Positions 12,873 to 24,411 of a DNA stretch of 64,000 bases are shown in pieces. The notes beneath the pieces are model-generated. The model ran no database searches and was not told the origin of the DNA. It was given only the letters and a program-made list of their open reading frames with translations. Source of the stretch: Bidens hawaiensis (lineage: Eukaryota > Streptophyta > Magnoliopsida > Asterales > Asteraceae); NCBI GenBank assembly GCA_021521415.1, contig JAIQDT010010153.1:29854-93853 (forward strand), given 5' to 3'. A program made the translations under genes and the position numbers. Each line of letters starts with the position of its first letter. Within the stretch, counting starts at the first letter, position 1.

Positions 12873-14274
12873 TAATTCTTTTCTTCGTCCTTATTTTCTA
12901 AATTCAAAAATAATCCATATATTATACATTAATCCTAATTATTATTTAGTAGCTATTTTTTTCCTTCAAACAAAAATTGAAGGCTACAGTTTACCAAAGC
13001 AATTTATTAAATAATGAAATGTGAAACAAACCTCATGGCTTGGTCTTCCCATTGACCCAAAATTGTGGGTTATTGTATTACTTTGTATGTAATTTTATGA
13101 CACATGATAACAAATTCATTTGTTGATGACTTAATTTCTTTATTTCTTTTTAATCCCATTATTAGTTTTACTTTTCTAATAAAAATAATTAGGTTTATGC
13201 ATCAAACTTGTATTCAACTACTAGTATTTTCACCCTCCACGTTGCGGAGGAGGGGTGGTCGATTTTAATATTTCCAAATGCAATAAAAAAAAGTTGGTTT
13301 ATGTGTAGAATCACAAATCACAATCTTTGTTATGAAAGATTAAGGTTTCTACATATATGATATATGCAGGCTATCTAAAAACATATCTTGAATTATAAAA
13401 TTGTTACAAAAACTTAAGGTTTGTAAATATATTATTTCAAAAAGTGGGAGTACTATATTGCTAGCCAAATAAACATAATGAGATTATAACTATAACTCCA
13501 CAAAGTATAAAACCACAATACCAAGTTTTCAACTATGTTAAAAATTGTTAAACCAAAGGTATAAAACAAACAACATAACATCCAACACATGTTGCATAAA
13601 CACCATGAAATCTTGAAGTACAAGCTTGTGATACACAACTCTCCTAAAATTGTATTTATATAAATTCTAATCTAATTTTCTCTTCTAATATTCTAATATT
13701 TCATCTTATTCATCCTAGCTATTTATGGGTCATGAGTCAAGACTATTTTATCATTAAGTTGTAAAATAGTCAAATTTTCTTCCTAATCTTTTAATTTTTC
13801 ATCTCAATCATCTTAATAGTCAATTAATCATGTGGCAAAACCATTTTAACAATTGAGTTATAAAATAATAGGAAATTAAAAGTAAATTATTGATTCAATA
13901 TCAAACAACTAGAAAAATATAAGAGTTAAATAGTAGAAAATAACCGAAAACAATCTTTTTGTTTTATGCTTGATTTGTTTCTTTGATGTCCAATTTTTTC
14001 CCATTGACACTTTATATTGCATTATCCAGGGTAACTATCAGACGCTGTCTAAAATTGTTAATATTAGAATATGATGATGCGAGTACTTGTAATAAAACAA
14101 ATTTTGTTTATAAATAGATTTTCTCAAATTTATAAATTTAAGATTCTAGATTTCCTATTGTTTGTAATATATATATTTTCTTCTTTTTTTTTTAAATTTT
14201 GAACCTTATATATTTTTATTATTTTTATAAATATTGTGTAATACACCTGCTTAAAAGCTAGTTTCAAACACAAC
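12873..14274. other. AT-rich DNA, nothing recognised
   Basis: Homopolymer- and AT-rich spacer. No coding signal, no LTR or TIR ends. A short GC-rich island (CACGTTGCGGAGGAGGGGTG) lies near 13238. Confidence 0.55.
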
Positions 14275-14566
14275 CAATGTTTTCATAATCAGATCGTACA
14301 GCTAACTACATGGGCGACCGATTCAACTAGTCGAACTGGTCCGAATGGTCGAACAACTTTAGTATAAAAACGACGGTGACGGCTAAAATATTTTTTTTTT
14401 CAAAATAAATAAAATGTTTTTTAATAGTAAAAGTGGTTCAACCAGCCCGGTTTTCTGGTTAGACCAGTCTGACCAGTTTGGACCGACGGGTTCTCTAGAA
14501 ACCGGCCGAACTTCATAGAAACGGTTCTGTTCGACCGACCGGTCTGGTCCGATCTCAACAACATTG
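14275..14566. mobile_element. Small inverted-repeat element rich in GACCGGTC/GGTTCGACC motifs
   Basis: It begins CAATGTTTTCATAATCAGATCG and ends with the inverse of CAATGTTGTTGAGATCGGACC. Inside are many GGTC/GACC words (ACTAGTCGAACTGGTC on the left; GACCGACCGGTCTGGTCC on the right) flanking a short AT-rich centre. It looks like a dispersed non-autonomous DNA element. I cannot name the superfamily and see no clean TSD. Confidence 0.55.
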
Positions 14567-15059
14567 AACATAGCTAAATGTTTCTCAAATATCTTGAAAA
14601 TCGTAATTCTTCATTTTACAATCATATATAAATCTCATTAAGAGTTAATTGTAATTTTCGTCCCTGTGGTGGAACCCTAAACGCGGCTTTTAATCCCGTG
14701 GTGGCATTTTTGCAGTTATGGTCCCTGTGGTCAACACTTTATTTTGCAATTAGGACCCCACCGTGAACCCGTAGTTTAGTTTTCTGCAAAGAGACATTTC
14801 TACCCTTGCAATTTGCAACCATGTGGTTTTAAATACATACAATTTGGACCCTCTATTTCCTTCCAACTATTTTAACCAACTGATAGTTGACTTTTTAAGG
14901 TAGACTTTATTTGACCCGTTGACCTTTAATGTAAGCAACTTATTACAATTTACTAAACATAAGTATCATAATCTTGACTATCTAAACTAATTATTTGTAT
15001 AAAATTAACCAAATTAACACGAAATCAAAGACTTACCTAGTTTAACTTTCCTAAGTCAT

Positions 15060-15620
15060 AGTTGGACTTTACACAAACTAAACCAATTGAAACACAAGAT
15101 GCACACATACATGTATAGACTTTCAAATCCGTACAATACACACTACACACCCATTTGACTTTCCAAGGTCAACTATGAGTTTACATGTATTAACACAAAT
15201 AGATACATACATATATACATATGTGCATACACCTATGCATACATAGCCAATGTTTGACTTTCCATATACAAACTTACATATATACATAGATATATACACA
15301 GATACAAACATACATATATACATATACACACAGATGCATACACAAATAAGCCAATCTTTGACTTTCCAAGGTACAAACATAAATGTATATACATACATAA
15401 GTGTGTATATGCATAGATACATATAAGTTATTTATATGCATACACATTCATATATGTATATATCTATGAATACATAGATATATAAATATATGCATACACA
15501 TATACATACAGTTATACATACACAAACAAAGTCAAAGAAAGTCAACAAATTCATCTAATTCTACACACTATTTATACATACTAATTATAGATACATATAT
15601 ATATGTAAAGATTGTTATGC
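15060..15620. repeat. ATACATATATACATA-rich low-complexity region in K
   Basis: Degenerate TACA/TATA tetranucleotide runs (such as ATACATATATACATATGTGC) are interspersed with four copies of a TTGACTTTCCAAGG-like word (near 15154, 15252 and 15358, with relatives after 15530). Open frames across this stretch are products of the repeat and are not listed as genes. Confidence 0.75.
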
Positions 15621-16364
15621 CCCTCCATATATAAACAAACACTCATTGTAAGCACTTAATTCCTTAACTAATTAGCTTGTTATTGTTGTTCTACAAAGTC
15701 AACAAATGCATTTAGTTCTACGCACTAATTATACACACCTACATATATACACCTAACAGAATCTAACAAAGCATACATAGATACACAAAAACAAGCAGTT
15801 TAGTTGCATTTGTTAATACCACATTGAACTTGCATTAAACAAAGGTACAAACATAATCAAATCAAGCATACCTCTGTTAATACAACATTTCACCTGCATA
15901 AAGAGATTACATGTTTAGTTGTTATACAAAATGCCCTAATAAGTAGTTAAGTTAATAAAAATACATGATTGGTCATTACTAGTTAAGTTGTTAATATACA
16001 AAACACCAAACCACCAAATACTTAAACCATACTCGATTTGATCCTGGCCACCTCCTTGGAACTAGAAATTGAAGATCCGGAATGGTCGGGTTTTCACCAA
16101 AACCACCAATTCAAGTTCCAGGTAGTCAAAGAAAACATCTATCCAAATCAAGGCTATAAAAGCAATAACTTAATCATCTCAATTATAGAGCATCGGACTA
16201 AAACTTAAGTTAATTGAAAAGGGTGAATTCTGATACCCGTGCAGAACGATGTATTAATGATTGCATCAAAAATCCAAGTCATCGTGCATGCGTGAGAAGG
16301 CGGAAACAAAGAGGGGACACAACAACGAGGGAACACGGCGATCGTACATGACGACGGGACGGTG

Positions 16365-18316
16365 TGTAACATCACGGAAAAAATCGAGTAAAAAATGCCA
16401 AAATCCAAAGTCAAGGGACCAAAACTGTTAATTTCCAAACTCGGTGGTTAAAAGTATAAATTCTGTTTTCCTGACCCATCGTGATACGCGATGGATCAGA
16501 AGAGAGACCCATCGCGTACCGCGATGGGTTGTCTGACACAATTGGACACGTGTGCCACGTGGCAGACGGTGGCACAATGTGTCGCCACGTGTCACCACGT
16601 GGCAACACGGCCGCCACGTGTCGCTATCCGGCACAACGCCTGCCACGGGTCGCCACGTGGCAGGTCTACGTGGTGACTCAGGCGACCTACGTCGCGATAC
16701 GCGACGGGTGCCAAAAAGGCCGTCGCGTACCGCGACGGGCTTCCAAAATTTGTCTATAAATAGCAAGGTCCGGGATCTCATTTTCCACACACCAAAATCA
16801 TTTCTCTACTTTCTCTCTAGCATCTCTCTAAGATATATAAACCCGACCCTCGATCCACCTCGAAAAGCGTGCCCCGTTTCCTCTATTTTCGTGCCATACC
16901 CTTGATAATCGTGCCACCTCCCGACGATGTTATAAGTAAGAAGATGTTATTAGTGTGGCGTCCTGACGATCATCTCGAAGTACGCGTCGTGAAGAGTTGG
17001 TGTCTCGATTTACGTGCCCAGGTGAAGTGTTGATCAAGCAAAGGTCGAAAGGAGATAAAATGGCATTGAAGTGCTGCTCGATTTTCTAGGATTTTATAAG
17101 CCAACCAAGGTAGGCATAATGCCCAAATAAAAATAATAAATTATTATAAAGGCTTAATACCCTAAGTCGAGGTTATACTCAATACCTCGATAAACAAAAG
17201 AAAATATAACAAAGAAAGAAAAAGAATAGAAAAGAAATATATATATATATATATATATGAATATATGTGTGTATAATGATTATTTGTTGTAAATATTATT
17301 TATGTAATAATGAGTATTCTTAAATAATAAAGAAAAGAATATATTTCTAGAAGAAGAAGAAACGTAGGGTTTTATAAATAAACTAAAGGTTTATGAATAC
17401 TACTTTTTAACTAAAGGTTTTAAAGTAAAGAATAAGTAATCGAGGTGGCGATTATTAAACAAGACTAAAGGTCTTAAGCCGGATTGTATATCCGACTAAC
17501 AAATGTTATACTCGTACTATAGGTGCGAGATAGCAAGGGAAAGATCCACGGACGGTGTTTGAAGCCGATCCCAATCAAAAGGTGAATACTCCCCACTTTT
17601 ACAAACTTGTTTTTGAACGAGTCAACATGTTATATTAAACACTTTACATGAGACTAAGTGTCTCTAAAAACATTGTAAATAAGAGTATAAGCCTAGCCCT
17701 CAGGCTGTGGTATACGTTTGTCTGGATCCTTACATATGTGGTAAAATGCGGTGGGCACAACGCACCACGCTTGGTCACGACCTCCGGCCACGATGGGCCG
17801 GACATAAGTACGTTCGAGTGAGACTGACCATGTGTATATTCATGGTACCTAAGTAATGTCGAAACGTTGCGGTGTTTTGCTGAGGTGACCTAGTGTAGAG
17901 ACTCGAATTTATAATGATGTTGTTTTAACTTAATTATCCTAAGCCAAGATGGGCCGAGACTTACGTGGTCTCGAGGGGTAATTGAGTAAAGAAATATTTT
18001 AGCGTCAGCATATTCACCAGCATTCGTTGCTGACGTATTTTCTAATATTTTGTAGGTAACCAAGATTAGAGCTTGAAGGACGAAGGGCTCAAGAATCCGA
18101 TGGCTCGGATATTTTGTTTAAATATTAAATGTTTTTGTAAACTTATAAACAAATAAACCTAAACGGGACTTTTGTCTCGCCTTTTGTGTTGTAAATATTT
18201 ATAATCTAAATCCACATGTTTTTATAAGACTTCTGCATTAACCCGTACTCTGATTTATTTACAAATGTGGTACCAACTATTGATCACACTCCTAGGCCTA
18301 AGATGGGGGTGTGACA
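16365..18316 (+). repeat. 5' LTR of element I (1952 bp)
   Basis: It starts TGTAACATCACGG and ends GGGGGTGTGACA. The pieces of the 3' LTR (37789-38448, 41431-41605 and 49594-50689, summing to 1931 bp) align along its full length. A TATA box (TATAAATA, 16755-16762) implies transcription starting around 16785-16800. Everything before it is U3. Confidence 0.95.
16475..16762 (+). promoter_or_regulatory. LTR promoter of I: six G-boxes, palindromic CGCG words, TATA box
   Basis: Six CACGTG hexamers lie within 113 bp (16547, 16556, 16586, 16596, 16615 and 16654), most in the context GCCACGTGG/T. Flanking them are palindromes of the type CCCATCGCG-TAC-CGCGATGGG (16509-16529) and CGTCGCGTACCGCGACG (16720-16736). 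The TATA box TATAAATA follows at 16755-16762. CACGTG with a GCC or GGC flank is the classic binding core of plant bZIP and bHLH factors (G-box, ABA-response element), so stress, ABA or light control is a reasonable inference. In the 3' LTR several of these sites have decayed at CpG. Confidence 0.85.
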
Positions 18317-18319
18317 GGT

Positions 18320-18331
18320 TGATATCAGAGC
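18320..18331 (+). other. Primer-binding site of I, initiator tRNA-Met (one mismatch)
   Basis: TGATATCAGAGC, three bases after the LTR end. It differs from the canonical TGGTATCAGAGC by one G-to-A change. Confidence 0.88.
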
Positions 18332-18479
18332 CATCGATCTTAGCGAATTGGGTATCATAAAAGAATACCCAAGCTTCGATCGAAGCATAGGAAAATATTA
18401 TTTGATTATTTGAAATAGGGATAAGATTGGCTGGTAACTCTTTCTTTCCCTCTCCACATTCTAAACCACCTAAAATTAG

Positions 18480-19439
18480 ATGTCTTTTGAGAAATTAATG
18501 GAGTATTATGATAATGAAGCAAGAAGAGCAAGAAAATATTACAAATTCCCAAAAGACATCATGAGTAAAGATTATTTCGAAGCATTTTTCAATTCCGACG
18601 AGGAGCACAATCAAACCAAGCCATATCCCGATACTAAACAAAGTCCGATCTACCATCTAGATAACACCCCAAATCAAGTATACCAAGCACCAAGGCACTC
18701 AAGTTACTATCCGTCAAGCTTACCCATGTACCAACCATCCGAAGTACCAACGTATCATCCTTCCGAGGTTCCTACTTACCAACCATCTGAAATTCCGCCA
18801 TATTACCCATCTGGAGGTTCAACACACTTACCACCAAATCCTCACCCTTCATACGCTTTCCTCTCCAACCGACCATTCAAGGAGGAAACAAGATCTTCCT
18901 CATCCGACTGGATGCAATGCCACTCGGATCAGCAAAGGTGGCATACCGGAACTTCTACAATGGATTTTGCTGACTCCCGCCTCAACAAAGAAGGTCCATT
19001 TCGCAAACCCAGAATAAGGGTGACGATGCCATACGAGAATGTTCACTTGCCTGCAATGTCAAAAGAAACTGCCCAATCAATGGAAGAAAAGGAACCGGAG
19101 GAAGAAAATCTTGAAGAAGAGGAGACAGAAGAAGAACCGGAAGAAGAATACCCCGACAATCCAAATGAAGAGACGAAACATGAGAAAGGACCATTCACTC
19201 AACAATCCCCAAGTTATGGTTCTGTAGATCCCTACATGCAATTTCTTCAAGAGCTCAAGGGCAAAGCAACATCAAGCTTCCCACCGTACTCAGGAAAGAT
19301 TCCATCAGTTGAAGAACGAACGAATGAGATCCGAGAACAAAATGAGGCTGCTGAAGCTTTCTTCAACTACCAATCCGACATGACTGCATCCCCATATCCA
19401 GATCCGAGAAACCATTACAATGTTGTCATGATGGGATAC
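18480..19439 (+). CDS. Pre-gag ORF of element I, first part (320 codons)
   Basis: An ORF between PBS and gag, of unknown function. It starts MSFEKLMEYYDNEARRARKY. A Pro/Tyr/Ser-rich repeat (PSEVPTYHP, PSEVPTYQP, PSEIPPYYP) spans about residues 86-112. A Glu-rich acidic stretch spans about 202-235 (EEENLEEEETEEEPEEE). The C-terminal part is polar and probably helical. J is inserted after codon 320. The four codons beyond (Cys-Asp-Thr-Arg, stop) belong to the LTR of J. The frame resumes at 32684. There is no similarity I can name to capsid, env or RNA-silencing suppressors. Confidence 0.75.
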
Positions 19440-22400
19440 TGTGACACCCGGTAATTTTCCATATTCTTTAATCTTTATAATTAATCAAAATTACGTGTCA
19501 TTTATATAATTTATATGAGGTATAAACCATAGTATACTTGAAATGTGGACGAGAACAGTCGTTAATGCCTATAGGATTGTATAAAGTGCCGATGAGAACG
19601 GCTATATGATGAAGATAGCCCAGTAATAGTTTAGAGGTGACAAATATATCAAGCTAAATATATATCTATGATCCAATATAAGGGGTAATGGTAAGACCAT
19701 GCCCAGTAATGTCCTAATTCCCTAATTTGGACCAAAACGCCATAAACGTTTAAATAATAGAATATAGTCGCTGAACCGGCCAAATCAATGATACATTATA
19801 CAGTGAGACGACCAAGATATGAAACTATGAAGGAATTAAAGGTATACTAGTCAAAATAATATGAAGTTAATAATTTAAACAATCCATGAAAGATTACAAT
19901 ATGGAGCACTATTCAACCGAATATAACTCCGGGCTAAATTTAAATATACATCATACCGGGAACCGAAATAAATACCGGGTTCCATACCATCTATAATACT
20001 TTATAGGTGACCAAATAAATTAAGAGAAGCTCATAATACCCAAGTCCAATATAAATTCCCTAACTTGTTTACTCGATGATCAACTCGTCCTAACGACTAT
20101 CCACTTAAGACCCGAACCAAGATTGAACTTAGCACTACATTTGGACAACCAATATATTTAATAAGTGACCATAATACCTTCCCTTTGAAGCCCAAAGCCG
20201 AACCCCAACCTCTTCCCATTCAGTTTTAATGTGCAAGGAACAAACACCACATTAAATCTTATAAACCATTATCCATGCATCCATATGTATCATGATCATG
20301 TATCATCATCATCTTCAACATCATAATTGTGAATGTACTACATGATCAAGCAAAAATCTTCCTAACCATTCCCTATGGCCGCCTCCCCCATTCCCTCAAA
20401 TAAACAACAATAAACACCATACTTTGATCACTATTGCACTTGATTTGATAAGATTATAATCCCCCAAACCAAGGGATGTGTTCCCTTGGGATTTCCTATA
20501 AATTAGACCAAGTACTTGGATGGAAAACACCACACACAAATTCAAGAAACATAGCTCCAAACCAACCTCTTCTTCTCTCGGCCGAAGGCAGCAGCAGAGC
20601 ACCACCACAGCCGCCTCTTTGCAACCCGTTTTCTCTATAATGCTGCTCTGAACATCTTGAACCCTATATATCGTTGGAAAGCTAGAAGAAATCCTTAAAC
20701 CGTGGTAGAAAGCCTTGAACGGATATCTGCCCGGAAGACTCGGTAAGAAGCTTTGAACCTTCAAAGGTCACTACTGGAAACTGCATTTTCCAGCAGTACC
20801 CCCCTCTCTTCTTTTGTTCATATCTCACAAACCACTTGGTATTTTTGGGTGATTCTTGTTTAGGAATCCAAGGAAACTCGCAAGGATCACGAACCACCTT
20901 TTGAACATCCATTTCCGGCTTCATTTCAGCATTAGGTTAGCCGAAAACTCGAGTTGTAACAGTTTATGGTGGCTGGAAAAACACAGATTCTGTCCAGCCA
21001 CGGTCTCATCATTTTACTTGACCCTAATCCACCTATTTCATGTTATTTGAACATATTGTAGACTCTTAACATCGTGGTTAACGTCAAGGAACTTGGATCT
21101 CGTCTTCAATCGCTCAAAAACCGACATTCCCAAGGTACTAATGCCATATAATGTTTAGTAGAAAAACATGGACTAAGCCTAAGATACATATACATAATGA
21201 GGTGATTAGACATAAACATAAACTTGAAGTGTGTTGAAATGACATATAATTAAGGATAAATCATGTTAAGTAAAAGATATAAAGGATTTAAAGGGTGTTT
21301 AAGGAAGGTTAAGGTTAATAGAACACCTAGTTAAGGTAAAAATGATCTTGAGTAGTAAAACCCACTTATAAATAAACAAGATGATATAAATGTAAAGATG
21401 GAATTTTGGTTATGTTAAACTTTAAAAAGGGTATAACTAACGTATTAAAAAAACCGTATCGGGTTTGTCATAAAAGTAAAAATAATAATAGTAATAATAA
21501 TAGTAATAGTAATAATGATAAAATATGAGTACTAGTAATAAAGATAAAAGTATAAATAAAAGTGCACATTAAACATAAGGTGCAATCCTTGCATCAAGTC
21601 TTGGAAATAAAAATAACGATGATTGTACGGGTAAAATACAAGGTACACGTATATTCCTATATACGCAAATGAAAATATAAATACCCATGTATAATGTTAT
21701 AAAAACAAAGGATGTGATAACTATATGTTACGAAGACGAAAATACTAATAATACTTATCGTATACATGAGGAAATGATATATACAATTATTACACATATA
21801 TTCCTATATATGTGCCATACGTATAAATATAAAATACGGGTTTTTGTGATGGACATTGCGAGTAACTGGAAGGGTGGAGGTGCCGGTAGTCGGGACGTCC
21901 TGTCTAGGCTGGTAACTGAATATATCATAGATGGGCCCGTTACCTACCTGGGGACTAACGATGAGAGCTCCAAAACCTATTAGGCTAAAGCATGTCACGA
22001 ACGTCATGATTACCGACGAATAATTTGTATCGAGCATTCCCTAATGCTCGGAGGATATATATATAAAGAGGATATAACGGAAATACATAACAAGTATAAG
22101 ACGTTGTCTAACGTCCGTATCGCTAATGTATAAAAAGTATACATATATACCGTCACCTCATAAGTATGTATCGGGCTAAGTATTAATAGTTATATATATT
22201 ATGTACTGAAGTGCATACGTATACGATATAATACAGGAAACTCACCAAGTATAACGGAACATTATTCCTCATTTAAGGTGAGTCTCACAGCCCCTATTTT
22301 CACTATTTTCACTATGTTTTAAACTGTTTTCGGGGCGAGGGACACGTGTTTAAATATGTTTTATCATGGTGTATATCTTGATTTACAATGTGCGTGTACA

Positions 22401-23090
22401 TGAGATATTTGGCGCGCTCATGGTACATAAAGTCCCCGGTATATATTGTAACCATAAACTATAGGCAACTATAGCCGAGGAACTCTACGGGTAGTACTAC
22501 TGGTCTGACCAACCCACTCGTAAGTGGTCGCGCCACTTTATAAGACGGGTGCTTAGTTTTCCGATTTATTTATTCCCTCGTGGACTCGTGGGATGTTATG
22601 TGGGGCTTTATGGTGTATATATATAGTCAAGGAATGGTTACGAACTCATGTATTCACGTTACACTGCAAGTCATGGATACTGCATTCATGACGTTATGAG
22701 AATTATATTATAAAGCATTTTATCGAGTCACAAAACTTGTGAACTCACTCAGTTTGTACTGATTAAATTATTTTACGTGTCTTTCAGGTATTTAGCTACG
22801 TGGAGAGGTCACGGTGTCTCACTACGGTTTTATGTTTAACTATGGAAATTTCATGTATGAGGATTTTATATTTTGGAGTTTTCACGGTTATATCTCCCTT
22901 CGGCAGGACATAACTGTGAAATCTCAATATGTTATATGTAAACTTTTTTTTTTATGGATATTTTTGTAAAACTTATATTATGAATGAAATCCTCATGTAT
23001 TTTATCATATAGTTGTTGCTTAACCGCGCTCTCGAAAAACCTTTCATGAGTCGCACACCGGTTGTTTCCGCCTATGGACTGGGTGTGACA
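19440..23090 (+). repeat. 5' LTR of J (3651 bp)
   Basis: It begins TGTGACACCCGGTAATTTTC and ends GACTGGGTGTGACA. A likely core promoter is TATAAATT at 20497-20504, followed about 30 bp later by an ACACCACACACAAATTC stretch suited to transcription start. The long region after the TATA box (about 2.5 kb of R/U5) is notable. Small ORFs (such as 21687-21983) repeat exactly in the other LTR (31285-31581) and have no recognisable domain, so I do not call them genes. Confidence 0.95.
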
Positions 23091-23093
23091 GAC

Positions 23094-23105
23094 TGGTATC
23101 AGAGC
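23094..23105 (+). other. Primer-binding site of J, initiator tRNA-Met
   Basis: TGGTATCAGAGC, a perfect match, three bases after the LTR end. Confidence 0.95.
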
Positions 23106-23332
23106 CAAGGTTATAGCGAACTAGGATTCAACCCTGAGTCTAGGCTATAACCCCTTAGATTCCCTCATGAAAACGTTTTTCACGCATGACATGTTTTCAA
23201 AACTTGCATTACACGAGAGTGCACGTGTCTTCACGACACCTTTATCGCAACTAATGGTCTAGTATAGGAATGACCAAAATAAGGAAAAAAAAAAGCGATA
23301 TTATCACTAATTAAACCTTAATCCTTTCAGCG

Positions 23333-24055
23333 ATGGCCTTCCCGAACAATGATCCATATCATGGCCTAGCCATCACTGACTCCGACTCCGGCTCTGACTC
23401 TAACACTGATAGCAGCAGTGTCCATATGAGCGACGTTGTTCCAATTCCTGATGATCCTATAGAGATCTCCGATGACGAACCTACCGAGGTAATCAGGCTC
23501 GATGAGGATGACAAGGTAACTTATGACGACGACGACCTTGAGGAGATGGAGGAGCTGGCTGCAGTGCCCTCCGAGGAGATACGAGCCGCCGTGCTGAAAA
23601 GGTATGCCACGGACTCCGACGATGAGGTGCCCCGGACTATACATGAGGTAGGCGAGTCCTCACGCCCCCAAAGGCGCGCTACCTCCGATGATACAGAGGT
23701 CCCCGTACCACCGACCACAGCAGCCGCCGAGGCTGAGAGAAAGGCCCTTGATGAATGGCTCATGGATTGGGAGCAGAGGGTCGAGGTGTTTATGGAGAGC
23801 GTGAAAGGCAAGGCCTGTGAGACCAGTCTCCGCCTTGAAAATCACTATGACTTGATCTCGGACGCAAGGATGAGAGTGCTAAAGTTGGAGCATATGGTAA
23901 GAGATGCATTGCACTTAGCTGATGTGGGAACGAGTCGGGCCGCTGCCGCCGAACGAAGGGTGATGAAATTGGAGAATGAGGTTAAGACAATTCAAGCCTT
24001 TTTGGGAGACGTGTTTCCACCACCCGCCACCACCGATGCCATGAAGCGACTATAG
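23333..24055 (+). CDS. Pre-gag ORF of J (240 aa): acidic N-terminus, helical C-terminus
   Basis: An uninterrupted ORF between PBS and gag. Residues 1-60 are very rich in Asp/Ser/Glu (DSDSGSDSNTDSSS, then a DDDDLEEMEE run near 66). From about residue 135 it becomes Ala/Glu/Arg-rich with heptad-like spacing (MRVLKLEHMVRDALHLA, AAAAERRVMKLENEVKTIQ), suggesting a coiled coil. It ends in PPPATTDAMKRL. It sits where element I also has an extra ORF, but the two proteins show no similarity by eye. Function unknown. Acidic and coiled-coil composition is compatible with an RNA- or chromatin-associated accessory protein, but that is only inference. Confidence 0.75.
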   Translation: MAFPNNDPYHGLAITDSDSGSDSNTDSSSVHMSDVVPIPDDPIEISDDEPTEVIRLDEDDKVTYDDDDLEEMEELAAVPSEEIRAAVLKRYATDSDDEVPRTIHEVGESSRPQRRATSDDTEVPVPPTTAAAEAERKALDEWLMDWEQRVEVFMESVKGKACETSLRLENHYDLISDARMRVLKLEHMVRDALHLADVGTSRAAAAERRVMKLENEVKTIQAFLGDVFPPPATTDAMKRL

Positions 24056-24411
24056 ACTAGTATTAGCGGGTAGTAATCATATGTATGGGAAGTAATATAT
24101 TACGGACTACGGCCCGATCTTTTGGCAAAACGCTTGTATGTTGTAGGAGTTTGTAGTAGACTTAAACATAAACTTATGTAATCAAATCTTTTGATGTAAT
24201 GAAGTTATGTTTATGATATATGAGTATGAGTATACGATGTGGTATAATGAGATGTAATAATAAAATCTATGTATGCGAGTATATGATTAATAAGTATGAC
24301 TATAAGCAAATATATGGGTGTGAATGTAATAAGTATCGAACCCTACAACTACTTACATACAAGCGTGATGCCAATACTAACCGATCCTTATTAATCTCAA
24401 CTTGAAGGAAA

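Noticed and set aside
15123..15422. 99-codon minus-strand ORF rich in Tyr, Met, Cys and Val
   Set aside because: It is a translation of ATACATATATACATA-type low-complexity repeats.
16428..16905. Several overlapping ORFs on both strands over the G-box array of element I
   Set aside because: GC-rich palindromic words lack stops in many frames. They lie in U3 before the TATA box, and the equivalents in the 3' LTR (37883-38209) are just as arbitrary.
21687..21983. 98-codon ORF in the 5' LTR of J (identical ORF at 31285-31581)
   Set aside because: The duplication is explained by the LTR pair itself. The protein is Tyr/Ile/Thr-rich from AT-rich DNA with no domain, so conservation is not evidence of coding.
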